A stretch of DNA of 64,000 nt from Antennarius striatus (lineage: Eukaryota > Chordata > Actinopteri > Lophiiformes > Antennariidae). The notes beneath the pieces are model-generated. The model did no database searches. It saw only the letters and a list, made by a program, of their open reading frames with translations, and was not told the DNA's origin. Positions 24,546 through 37,225 of the stretch are shown here, piece by piece (within the stretch, counting starts at the first letter, position 1; each line of letters starts with the position of its first letter). The stretch is taken from positions 12,183,501-12,247,500 of the forward strand of contig NC_090778.1 of assembly GCF_040054535.1 (NCBI RefSeq), read 5' to 3'. The translations under genes were made by a program, and so were the position numbers.

Positions 24546-27500
24546 TAACTTTTGATCAGGATCCAGGTCTTTACCTCATCTCTAGATGTGTTTGAAAACC
24601 TGGGTTAGTGTCAAAGATCATCTACTTACCCAATCAGGTAACTAACTCCGGGAGAATAATTACCTCCCTTGACCACTTGCACTCACCTGCAGTGATCCGA
24701 AGCAATCAGAGGTGAATGTGGATCCTAATCACGGAAAACCCTTGAGGTCAGAAGACACGCTCCTCACCGTAGCCCACTAACTTCTTCTTTCACTACCTCC
24801 AAAGACAGACCAGTTCAGAGTTCAAGTGTTTAAACTGTCACATCAAGTGGCTTCAATGTGGAAAGTGCAGGGTATATTGAATGTTTAGTTTGATGTCAAA
24901 AGCAATATCCTGCCATGCTGTTGATCCTAGCAGCTCAGCAGCGTCAAATGGAGGTGGCTGGTGTTGGGGGGTAGGCTTATACTCTGATCAGCAAAGGAGC
25001 TGCGGAATTAAAGGGAATTTTTAAGAAATGCGTTTTAATTCAAATAAAAACATTCAAATTACACTGTTAAAATATGGATGGATAGTCAGCTATAGTGTTC
25101 GTCTTTCACACACCCTTAACTTTAGAGGACTCGACCCTACACTTGAAGTTTTGAACACGTACAATGCAGTGTGTGTGCCAACTGACTAAATTACAGTGAG
25201 TAGAATGTGTTTTCCTTTAGTGAACAGTGCCAACTCTCTGAAAAGCTAATGAATGATCCCAAATCTCAGTCCTCCCTCAGACCTCTGATCATGTGTAGCG
25301 AGAAGGGTAAAGGTCTGAGGTCTGACTGAATAAAGCCCACAGCACAATGGATCCAGGATGTGATCGACTGCAGCTAAGCCAACATTGAAGCACAGCATCA
25401 GCATGCAGCAAAAAAAAAGAACATTTATTTTACCTCCTATGCTGTTAGTTGGCCATTATGATGTGTTTTGCACGTTGAATCCACGAAACAAGACTGAAAG
25501 GAAAGATTTCACCGTGAAATGATTGGGAATGTCAAAATTCTGCTTCGGGCTTGTTTCCTATATGACCCTCATTGTGCTCTATAATGTTGACATTCATTCT
25601 AGCAATCATTGTTATATAACATCATTCCATTTAGCTTCAGCTGCAGTGCTAAATGTAATTCCCAATTGGCAAGTATTAGCATGCTAAGATGCTTAAAAAC
25701 TGGGAACTTTCACTTGGTTAGCACTACACCTGCTAAACATCAACATGTTATCAGTGTAATCGTGGGTATGTTGGAATCCTGAGGTTAGCATTTACTTCTA
25801 TAAAACAATAACCGGACAGAATATCATTACAATGAAATCTTTTCATTTTCTCCCGACACGTATCAGAGGTTTGCTACTGAGAATGGTAAATTGCTGCAAA
25901 GGGATGATAAAAGGAATTTAATTTTTCCACCTTGCTAATTTATGTATTAGCCACAATGTGCAAACCCAGATTTTTGTCAACCTTTACAGTTTGCTGTTTC
26001 TTCAAAAAAGGTTAATCAAATATACTTGATGGGCCCATTAAGGACCCACCGCTGTGTGCCTCTGTCAGAAACCCTTTTCTGAGATAACACATGACGGCCA
26101 TGCATGTAAGCCTATTGCTAAATTGGCTTGTTTCACAACTGAAAAGGAAGTGTGCTAATCTGCAACCCGATCCAGGGGAAGGAAGAAGTCAGGAACAAGC
26201 CCTCGGTGTTTTCACCAATCGTATTCATCACAAGAGTCGGACCTAGGCTCATTTAGAGCGGGAGCACGGCTTAACTAAACATCTTCTCCATAAAATAAAT
26301 GCTTCCAGGTTACTCTCAGTCAAGGTTTCACTCAAAGGAGCATATGATCTCAATTACCAGGAATGCTGTAGGAAGCAGCAAAATTCAGTCTGCAGTCTGC
26401 GCCAACATCACATGGCAACCAGCAGCACAACTGTGTACAAAAAGGAGTCATTTTCATGCACTTTTAAGGTGGGAATGACTATTTCATAATTAATTCAGTT
26501 TCATTCTCTTTCATATCACTCAGGATTTTGAACATGAATCCGAGTGGAATCAAACAGAGTTTGTTATTTGAATCTACAGATGTTAACTGATAAACTAAAC
26601 ACACACAGTGTGTGGATATATGGATGCCCACAGTCCAAACAAGATTCAGGACTGATCAACAGCAAAATGTAAAACAATGAAAAGAAAACTAAGAAAATTC
26701 CCTAAAGCAGAAAGGCAGGAAGACACAGAAATGCATGCAGAAAAATATTATGGGGATATTCTAAAATCTATAGGTCAAATACTACCATGTACTGAGACAT
26801 TGGCCATCAAAAGCAGCTTAACAGGGTTTAATACGTGCAAGAAGTTCACTGGGTGGGTGAAGAACGGTGAACATACCATATAAAAACAAATACATTTAAG
26901 TGAAACAGACTATCAGCATGATGTTGCAGCAGAACCGAATATAATTACAAGGTCAGGACAAGGCAGGTTGTCAATATGACATGGAACTTGTCAGAAAAAA
27001 AATTCACGAACATCTACAATCCCAGGATGCTTTTGAAAACCTTATCATTTGAGGAAGTTTGTGGGATATTATTGAAAACTCTAAATGAGGATTACATATT
27101 TAAAATTTTGTTACAGTACACTGTAAGTACATCAGAAGTACATTGTAAAAGCAAGTAAAAGGCAGTCAATCTGAATGCACACATCTAATCTAGGCTTTAT
27201 GACCCCTAAACAAGAACATGCTATTAACAAGATGCAACTTTAATAAAATAACATAAATTGTATTAATGTTAATGTAATATAATAGACATTTATTGATGTT
27301 AGTTTTGTGAAACAGAATAGTCAATGAATTTATTTACAATTCTTCTAGGGCCCATGTGTTTATATGTATCTGCCAGCAGGTGGAGATAGAGCATCTTGAA
27401 TTTGTGGTTAAACACCCTGTCTCTAATAACAATATCAAGTGGCCAATAAAATAGTTAGAATTTTTAAGACATAGCTTTTCTCTCAGTAAGACATACACAA

Positions 27501-27785
27501 TATCTTTTAAAATATAGTCCTAAAACCCTTGGCACAAAAGTTGGGGAAAGATAGTCACTGCATGAATTATTTGGAGACGAAAGGAGTTTTAATAACGCAC
27601 TGCAGGCTATTTGAGGAAGTCAAGTGTAAACGCCCGTCTCTGCTGCTGATAATGTCAAGTCAGTCAGACCATATTTGTGGGCATTGGGCATGGAGATACA
27701 CGTTTGTCTCAGAAAACTTCCTACAGATACTGAACCATAAGAAATTTGACCATCAGCCGAACATAACAATCCACTGAGGACAACC

Positions 27786-30700
27786 ATGAAAGGTGATTCC
27801 TATAATTACACCTGAGACGTGGTTGAATTTGATGTTTGTCAGGAAATATTATTGTGTGATTCATTTTTGTAGGATTTGAGAAGTTCTCCATCTGGGTGCT
27901 TATCAACCTGCTGCTATGGAGCTCCTCATGTGCCAGAGGCTCAAGCGTTGGTAATTTTTTTCTTTTAACCATTATGTCTTTATTATCAGACTAATCATTT
28001 GAGGAGTTGTTTGGAATGATGTCATTTAAATATTTGTGATTACTATTATTGCCATCATTATTAGTGACGTGTTTCAGGCATTTGTTGTGACCCTGAAGAA
28101 CCATCCCTCCAAAATATGAAACAAAATGCATTCTTTTTTTTTTGCAAAAATTCGGGACATCTTCCACTATCTCTGGGTGCTGATGACATGCAAAAGGAGG
28201 AAAAAATGAAGCGACAAATGAAAATATAAATATGAACAATTGTCTTAATTAGATACGTTTTTTATAGAAGTCAATTTTTTTTTATTTGTGATGGGACGAT
28301 TAGTGTATTATTATTATTATTTATATACAGTAGGAGGTAAAGCAGTGGTCAGCTCCATCTCGATGTGTCCCAATCAGCAACTTTTATGGGGGGGGGTGTC
28401 TTCATCAAGGGCAACTCAGCATTGCTCATAAGGTGAGTTGATACCTTCCACTGCCAGTTCACACTTCAGATGTTTTTGGTACACACGGGCCAAAACATCT
28501 CCAGACCCCACCCCAAGACCTAGTGGACTGAGCTGCTGCTGTAAATATAATGAAAGATACTGAAAACATTTTAAGGCTTAAATATGTAGTGACTGCTGAT
28601 GGCCCATGTCAGAAGTTCCTTGATTTTAAGGTACTTCTCTGTGTAAAATGACAGAAGCACAGGTGCCTGTCTGATGGTCTGGGTAATTGTGAAATGACTG
28701 ACTGAATCAATCAAAAATAAACAAAAACATTATCCTGCCTTTTGTTCACTGATGTTTAAAGCTAAATAACATTTTCACGTACTTACATCTGTCCTCTAAA
28801 AGTTTACTGTTGTCTTTGAGCAAACTTCCAGTTGTGTATTTGCATGTCATAGAAGAATGCATTATTGATCTGTAAAATAGTATGTGTAGGGACATTTTAT
28901 CTCTACTGTCATTCATGGCAGAATGGTCACATGTCATTATCTCACTGAGCTTCTGCAGAAGGGACAGGAAGCCATATTCTAATAGCAGAGTGTTCAAGAT
29001 ATGAGGCAGTGGTAAGCAGATGCAACTTTATCCTCCAGAAGCACTGAACTCATAAGAAATTAATTTAAACCAGGCCAGCTAAGAGACTATAGTAGGTGTC
29101 AAAAATCTATGTGAAATGCCTTTTTTAGCTTTCAGTCAGGGTAGTTTCATTGACTCACACCCATATGGTGCTGTAACACACACCAATACCTGAAAGCTGC
29201 CAGGGACCCCTCCAGCGTGTTGGAGTCTGCAGCAGGTCCAGTGGGTCTTCCTCATCGGGACCTCAGGGTGATGAAGGAGGGTGAGGCAGTGATCTCTTGT
29301 AACATCCTGGCCATGTTGGTTATTCATACATACATACATATATACGTACGTACGTACATGTATACATACATATATACATACATACATACATACATACATA
29401 CATACATACATACATACATACATACATACATACATACATACATACATACATACATACATACATACATACATACATACATACATACATACATACATACAAA
29501 TTACAGTTTTGTACATTAATATTTTTCAGTGTTGTGTTATGCTGAGACATAAATATAATGAGTCATTATAGATAACATATTATACTATTTAAACCATTTC
29601 ATCCAAACATGCAAAGCCAACTGATCATTGTCCTGGTTTTAGTGAATCCCTGTTGCTACTACCCCTGTCAGAACTCAGGAGTGTGTGTGCGATTTGAGAC
29701 AGACATCTACCAGTGTGATTGCACTCACACTGGCTTCTATGGACAAAACTGCACTGATCGTAAGTACAAATTTTTTTTGACAATTTCTTTATTTTAAAAT
29801 ATGTAAATGTTCAAATGTACTCCAATTACAACTGTCCTCATCCCCAACTTAATTTGACTTAGGACAATTTTTCTTGTGATGGTTGCAAAACTGGTTAAAT
29901 GCTTAAGTTTAAAATGTGCCTGAGTGAACTGAAAGTGTCTAAAAGTTGTCATTTTAATAAGCTAAAAATAAACTTCAGTAAGTTGAAAATGGTAAATAAA
30001 TACAGAAATAAGATTGTTGAAGGGTTTTATAGTAATCAATTAAACTCGTAAAAGTAAGTGGTGTAACAGTCGTTGGAAGAGACATGTTATAGAAAGAGAA
30101 TAAACACAAGTCAATTACTTTCCCACAAACTGGCAACGTGCATTACTGATGTCTTAAAATTGAACTAAATAACATTAATGAATAATGTGTTCACACAACA
30201 ATGCCCTTCTAAGCCCCTCGGATAAAATTCTGATCTCAATGTTCTCGATCATTGTCCACAGCGGAGTTTTGGATGAGACTTCATCTCATGTTGAAACCCA
30301 GCCCTTCAGTGGTTCACTTCATCCTCACCCACTTCCAGTGGTTCTGGGACCTTGTCAACAGCTCGTTCCTGCGTGACACATTCATGAGGCTAGTGCTCAC
30401 AGGTAGATGAAAAGAAAAAAAAAGGTTAAAAATAAGAAAACAATTCACTCAACCTGTGGATTAGTGTGACAACATTTTGTCAAATTCACCTTTTTATCAA
30501 GATTAATTTCTTATATTAATAGATCTGGTATAGTCCCACAGCACATTTATAATAAATTAATCTTATTAAACAGGTCACATAGAAAACAGTTACTTTTTCC
30601 TATGAATTCCTCCACTTGCAATATCTTGACTTTAGTCTGCAGAGGACAGGGTTAGATGGAGGCAATTGATTCGCTGTGGCAACCCCTGAAGGGGAAAAGC

Positions 30701-33700
30701 TGAAAAGAAAAGAAGAAGTCTGTTGACTAATAATAAACTATGTTTCAATGTACCATCATCAGAATATTGAATGTATGCCTCACCTGACTTACAATGAAAG
30801 TAACTACTTCTGCATTTTACATGAATTTATGAAAGTAACTTGCCATTCATTGTTCGGACTAATATTTTTATGGATCTATTGACAAGTGAGATTTACAATA
30901 TTTCACCAACTTTGTTCTATAAATCTATAAATACACTTCAGTTAACTTACTGTCACACTGTCCCAAAGTTAGAAGTGATTTGATTCCAAGTCCTCCAACA
31001 TACAACACCAGATATGGATACCTCAGCTGGGAGTCCTACTACAACATCTCCTACTACACTCGACTTCTCCCTCCCATCCCTGAAGACTGTCCTTTGCCCA
31101 TGGGAACGAAAGGCAAGAGCTGTACAACCAGACAGAGGTGAGATGAACTGAACAAAATATCTTAATATGCTTTTTTCTGTACAGGCAAACATGATCTTCC
31201 TGATCCTAGACTGTTGGCTGAAAGGTTTTTCAAGAGGAAAAAATTCAGGCCTGACCCCCAAGGAACCAACTTGATGTTTGCCTTCATGGCTCAACACTTT
31301 ACCCATCAGTTCTTCAAGACCATCCATGAAGTGCAAGGGGGCTTCACCAAGGCCTTAGGACATGGGGTGACAAACACATATAGAAATAGATTCATGTCAA
31401 AAACCTAAATGATAAAACATGTAAAGAATCAAACAGGAATTTTAAATCGATGTTAATAGTTTATTAATTTAAAACAGCATAAAACTTTCTAACTCTAATT
31501 TCTAACTCATGCAGGTAGATGCAAGCCATATCTATGGTGACAACCTCGAGCGACAACTTCAACTCCGGCTTCGTAAAAATGGAAAGCTGAATTATCAGGT
31601 ATTAAAACTGGTCAATATTTTAGGGAATAAATTTAGTAAAAATGCAATTAAGTAATTATAGAATTGTAGAATCAGTCAGGGGTCTCTATTACAAAAATAT
31701 GTAGAAAAATCAGTGGCAAACGTAGCACAAAGAGTGAAAATAGAGCAGAATATATAGAGTTTCATTGCATTTTGTGCTACTTCATGCCTGTGCTCCAAAT
31801 GACAGCTTTACTTGGGAGTTATGTACAGAAATTATGAATGTAAAACATGCAGTAATAATAATAATCGTAGATTATACTAACCTGCATGTCTATTATTTTT
31901 AGCATATAATCGAGGCAAAATTGTTTTAATTTTAAACAGCTTCAGCATTAAAGTAAATTGCAGTTCTCATTATCAATAATTTGATGCTCCAAAGGGGCCA
32001 TAATGAGCGATCTGCTCTTGCAAGCCTATAGAATAGCAGTATAACGAAGTTTATTTTGAAAAAGTAATGGAGCTACTTCTAAAAATAGCCTACCAAATTA
32101 ATATATAAGCACGAATACTAAGTAATTGGCATTAGTACATTTGGAAATAAGGCTTTGGGTGAATAAGGTTATACTGATTTGAAGTAGAATTTTACACATA
32201 TTTTTATGCACCTGACCTGTGTTTTTAAAGTGCTTTTAAAGAAACAACTTTATTTCCTTTATCACCCTGATTCCTAAGACTGCTATGGCACAGTGTCCAG
32301 ATAGAAGTGATAATATTAAGTCGCAAAGGACACAATATTACCTCTTTGTGCATCGCTTCTGTTCATGGCTTGAAATCGTCTTCATCTTAAACATTGATAG
32401 ACACATATGATACAGACTTTCATAAATAATACGCAATGCTTTTGACTTTCACAATCTGCACGATGTGGTGTGCACATCACAGTGAAGTAGTAGCTGGAGA
32501 GAATTCAGGTTACTTATTTAACTTCAGATTCATAATTCAGAATCAAATAACACTTGACTGTTTTTTTTACAGTTATTAAATGGTGAGACGTACCCTCCAA
32601 CAGTCTCTGAAGTCCCCGTTCACATGCTGTATCCTGAAGATTTCCCTGAAGAGCTACGTTTGGTCACCGGTCACGAGTTATTTGGCCTCCTGCCAGGACT
32701 CACAATGTATGCCACCATATGGCTACGAGAGCATAACAGAGTCTGTGACATTCTGAGAGCAGAGCATCCCACGTGGGATGATGAGCAGCTTTTCCAAACC
32801 TCTAGACTCATCATTATTGGTAAGGGCCAAGGGATAAGCTTGAGTCCCTTTTGGCAAATATTCTCTGACTGGAACAAAAAAATATCATACAGTTCACACT
32901 GTGAATTACATTTACATTTATAGATTTAAATCCGAATATGAAACAAAAACTTTTGTGGGAACATTTTCCATATGTATGAAAGGTAAAAGAGTCGTGAAAC
33001 AGGATCAGGATGTATGATTTAAATATGCAAAATATACACATTCAAACATACAGAGAAGTTTAGCAGGAGGAAAGAGCTCCAGTAAAACAATCAAGCCCAA
33101 CCAAACCCCAGTACAGAACACCTATTTACCAAACCTTGAATGCCACATTCATAATTATATAATTATAAAATTATATAAAAATATTTGAAATACATGCCTT
33201 TAATGATGGGGCTCTATGAGGTTAAATATTCTCCCCCAAAAATAAGTGGATATTCAATTGGTATTTTGATGAAGGTAATATTTAATGTGATACTTTCCAG
33301 TATGCTAATTTGTGACTTATTTTCTTGATTATTAAACTGAAAAAATGACCAGAGTATAACTTCAGTTTCTTGTTCTGTCAACCAAGTGCTGAAATTTGAA
33401 GGATATTCCATTTAGTATGATTCAGGTATAAGAAAAGCAGCAAATTCTCATCACTGAGAACGTATGATGCAACTTAAGCATTTTTTAGAAAGACAAAAAA
33501 ACTGTCTGTAACTCAGCTTATCTGTACACTTTCAAATCGTTGCAGTAATAGCTGCCTGAGAAATATTAATTCATTTCTTAAAATGTTTTTTTCTTGTAAT
33601 TTTTTATAATGTTTGTCTTCAGGTGTGATCAAGATATGACATTTCTGTTGTCCTTTAGGGGAGATCATCAACATCATAATAGAAGAGTATGTGCAGCATC

Positions 33701-35590
33701 TGAGTGGCTACCTACTGAAGCTGAAGTTCGACCCCACTCTGCTTTTCACAGAGCGTTTCCAGTACAGCAACCGCATTGCTCTGGAGTTCTGCCACCTATA
33801 CCACTGGCATCCACTGATGCCTGACAGCTTCCTCATCGATGGAGATGAAATTCCATATTCCCAGTTTCTGTATAACACCTCCATCCTAATGCATTATGGG
33901 GTGGAAAAACTGGTGGATTCTTTTTCTAGACAACCAGCAGGACAGGTAGATCTTTTCAGCAAAATTAACTGTTGCTAAATTAAGCATTGTATCACTCAGT
34001 GGGTTTTAAGTGGGAATTTGACATCCCTGTGCTCTTTTTTTTATTGTCGCCACATTTCAAAGGCAAATTTGCACGTAGTTGAATGGTTTAACACTATGAA
34101 CATATTATATTAATATTTTCCATAAACAAATAGTCCTATGCTTAATTTCTGATTATGAATCAGTCAAATCAGAATATTTTTTATCTTTCATGGCACTCAA
34201 GTGAATGTGAAAGGCATATTTACAGCCAATAGATAACCACAGAACACTTCCTATATAATCAAATGATTCTTATTCTTAAATGTTCATAATTTTTAGGATC
34301 ATAAGCATTCAAAGTACATTTACAGTTTTGCCAGATTAAAATTGACAGGATAGTTGCTACTAGTTAGGATGATAAAATCACTGAAAAGTTTATCAAAATA
34401 AATCTGTCATAATGTTTTTTGTGTGTTGCAGATAGGTGGAGGTCAAAACTCTCATGAAAAAGTGGTCAAAGTGGTAGAAATGGTCATCAAGGAGTCGCGA
34501 GCAACACGTGTGCAGCCATTTAATGAATATAGGAAGAAATTTAATCTCACGCCATACAATTCTTTTTATGAATTTACTGGTGAGTTGAATGGAATTCCTC
34601 TGAAATTCCTCTATCCCCTTCACCTGGATTGAAGCAGCCTTTTGTAAGGGAGGTGAAATCTCTTCAAGCTTTTCCTACGATTCCAGTTGTTTTGGTGGTT
34701 TTTCGGCCCAGAGCTCTACCAGACATCTACCTCTTCCTTTGTAAAAAATTCCACAACTGCAGCACAAATATTATTTCAGACATTTTCGGTTCATGACAGA
34801 CATGCCCAGCGTGAGTTGTGTAGGGCTGCGCTGCATACAAATATTTTTTTTATTGATGACTGTATGCCATTAACATATTTACTTTGTGTTTCATTAACAC
34901 ATTCCTTGGAAACGTAAAAGCTAGCTGGTGTGATGTAAGGTGTTTAAATACCAGGGACACACAGTCGAGGGGTTGTTCGAAGCAGAGGCTTATAGTCAGG
35001 TTTAACTTAGCAAGACTACACAAATTTAGTAATTTTTTTATTTTGTAAAAAAAAAATTACTAAAATGATTTCTTCATGCTGGCAAAAAACAAACTTTATA
35101 GTTTTCTAATTGTTTGGACTTCAGCAGGGGAGGAGGATTGACTTTGGTTGAGTACCTCTGCAGTAGAGCAGCTACAAATGGTTGGGTTAACTTGTTGTTA
35201 GCAATCTGAAAATTCTTATTAAAACTATTATTCCTTTTCAAACCAGATGACTTTCAGATGGCCAAAGGTTTAGAGGAACTCTACGGTGACATAGATGCTT
35301 TGGAGTTATACCCTGGGATCATGCTGGAGAAATCACGTCCAGACAGCATATTTGGTGAGAGTATGGTGGAGATGGGTGCTCCCTTCTCCCTGAAAGGACT
35401 ACTTGGAAACCCCCTTTGTTCTCCTGAGTACTGGAAGCCGAGCACCTTTGGGGGGGATACAGGCTTCAATATTATCAAAACCTCCTCTTTGAAGAAATTG
35501 GTGTGCCTCAACACACGATGGTGTCCATATGTGGACTTTCACGTTCCACGAAATGAGGATAAAGCAGAGAAATCATATACTGACCTTTAA
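27786..35590 (+). CDS. ptgs1: Prostaglandin G/H synthase 1 (cyclooxygenase-1), upstream tandem copy A
   Basis: Exons: 27786-27792, 27873-27950, 29643-29759, 30262-30402, 30969-31112, 31185-31366, 31515-31598, 32573-32819, 33659-33945, 34432-34579, 35247-35590. All phases match; 592 aa. It has a signal peptide (residues 1 to about 24), an EGF module (NPCCYYPC onward), a membrane-binding region and a haem peroxidase/cyclooxygenase domain. By alignment with mammalian numbering: Arg120 = R116, distal His207 = H203, Tyr355 = Y351, catalytic Tyr385 = Y381, haem His388 = H384, aspirin Ser530 = S526. All four conserved N-glycosylation sequons are present. The tail lacks the COX-2 insert and ends YTDL in place of STEL. 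It converts arachidonate to PGG2 and PGH2 in the ER lumen and nuclear envelope. Intron 5 needs a GC donor. Residue 523 is Val and 513 is Arg, as in COX-2. The gene is intact and probably active. Confidence 0.95.
29324..29497. repeat. CATA tetranucleotide microsatellite in ptgs1 copy A intron 2
   Basis: About 30 CATA units with CGTA variants at the left, ending some 145 bp before exon 3. Confidence 0.97.
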
Positions 35591-35599
35591 TAACTGTTC

Positions 35600-35776
<177 letters not shown>

Positions 35777-35851
35777 CAGTCTACATTCTCCACTATCCTT
35801 TCATGAACCATTGTAATCCAAGCTTGAACAGCAGCATCTGTTTGGAGACCA

Positions 35852-35857
35852 AATAAA
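35852..35857 (+). terminator. Probable polyadenylation signal of ptgs1 copy A
   Basis: AATAAA lies about 260 nt after the copy A stop codon, just past the TCTA microsatellite and before the SINE that begins near 35979. The position fits a short 3' UTR that would include the whole microsatellite. Confidence 0.5.
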
Positions 35858-35978
35858 TCGGCAACCGTTCATGAATCGAACTCTGACTACTGTTTTGATT
35901 ATCAATTTCTCTTGTACTTGAAAAACCCACTTTACTTGCAAGATGTAAATTTTTTTTAATGTAATACAGTATATGGTA

Positions 35979-36335
35979 GGCGGCACAGTGGCGCAGTGGT
36001 TAGCGCTGCCGCCTCACAACACGGCAGACCCGGGTTCGAGTCCCGCTCTGTGCGAAGTTCACACGCTCTCCCCTTGTCTGCGTGGGTTCTCTCCGGGTTC
36101 TCCGGCTTCCTCCCACCTCCAAAAGCATGTGTTTCAGGTTGATTGGCCGTTCCAAATTGCCCGTAGGAATGAGTGTGTGTGTGCATGGTCGTATGTCTTT
36201 GTGTGTGGCTCCGCGGTGCACTGGCGTTGTGCCCGGAGTGTCCCCCTCCTCACGCCCTATGCCGCCGAGATAGGCTCCGGGACCAAACCAGTCCGCATCA
36301 TCTGGCTGGACCTGACTACTTCAAAGCCTGCGTGT
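35979..36335 (+). mobile_element. tRNA-derived SINE (family 1), between the two ptgs1 copies
   Basis: It starts GGCGGCACAGTGGCGCAGTG, with A box TGGCGCAGTGG and B box GGTTCGAGTCC, and shares the body and GATAGGCTCCGG motif with the copy at 52210-52551. The 3' end differs from that copy, so the right limit is approximate. Confidence 0.8.
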
Positions 36336-37141
36336 CGATGTTAATTTCATTTTAATCAGAGAACACTAAGGCATACAGTACTTGATTTAACTGAACTGCA
36401 TATCTTTTCCTAAACCCAACCAAGTTCAGGTGTGATTTTCGTGAGCAAGCTTTAATTTGAATGTCTAACCAAATTCTGCGTATCAATTACTGCTATACTG
36501 ACTCCTGGGTCCTACAGGCCCAAACTGATATCAGATGATTAAGTTAAGTGTCACAGCTAGAAACTTTAAGGACAGTTGATGAACTTTTTGACTACTTGGA
36601 GCAAAAATGATTTGTTTTCATTGAAATGGAAATTGGTAGTTATTTGTGCAGCAGGAAGTTTGTGCAAGACGTGCTTCTGATGGAGAATTTCTCAACATCA
36701 AAATTTTGATATACTGTATTTGGGATGGATTACGATTATAAATATTTGAGTGCTCCTCTCTGACTCACTTCAACAATAGTACTATCTAGCCTATTTACAT
36801 ACACTCAAACAAGTTAATTTGTGATGTGTTATTTTTTTTAAATAATATGTAAAACTAAGTTCACCTAGTCTTAAAGACCTGCTACTAATTGACTGTTATT
36901 TTAACAAAAACAATTCCCATTTGTATACAAACTGAAATGTAGGTTGGGTTGTCTTTTCTATTATTTGTCAAAATGTTCACCCCCATCATCACTCTGGGCA
37001 TAAAAAAAGGGGGGAAAATGCATGAAATTATCCATGATATATGATATAAGAGAAGGATTGTGAAGTTCTATGCAAATTACAGCAATCAGGCATATATACA
37101 AATTAGGTATGTTTTTTTGTTAAATTTCAGGCTATATACAG
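36336..37141. other. Spacer between the tandem ptgs1 copies
   Basis: Apart from the SINE at its left edge this is AT-rich unique sequence without coding potential. It must contain the promoter of copy B unless copy B is transcribed through from copy A. Confidence 0.5.
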
Positions 37142-37150
37142 TATATATAA
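37142..37150 (+). promoter_or_regulatory. Possible TATA box of ptgs1 copy B
   Basis: TATATATAA lies 76 nt before the copy B start codon, leaving room for a leader of about 45 nt if initiation is 25-30 nt downstream. The neighbourhood is AT-rich, so chance is possible. I see no comparable element close to the copy A start. Confidence 0.4.
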
Positions 37151-37225
37151 TGCAGAGTTTCAAACAGTCCATCACCAAACCAAAACCATCATTTAAACTG
37201 GAGACAGGTGTGTTTGCTGAGGGCC

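Noticed and set aside
28330-28540. Possible interspersed repeat or exon near GGGGGGGGTGTCTTCATC
   Set aside because: It lies in copy A intron 2; no reading frame or repeat hallmarks could be fixed.
29136-29550. Cys-Met-Tyr-Val repetitive frames, and the idea of a CRISPR-like array
   Set aside because: Tetranucleotide microsatellite; there are no spacers, and the genome is eukaryotic.
31113-31140. Canonical donor gtgaga near 31138 for ptgs1 copy A exon 5
   Set aside because: Using it shifts phase and gives AGG CAA ACA TGA after the junction, so the GC donor at 31113 is preferred.
35979-36080. Functional tRNA gene at the SINE heads (also 18002, 52551, 53771)
   Set aside because: A and B boxes are present, but the sequences lack a foldable full cloverleaf with paired acceptor stem and recur as dispersed SINE copies with shared bodies and tails.
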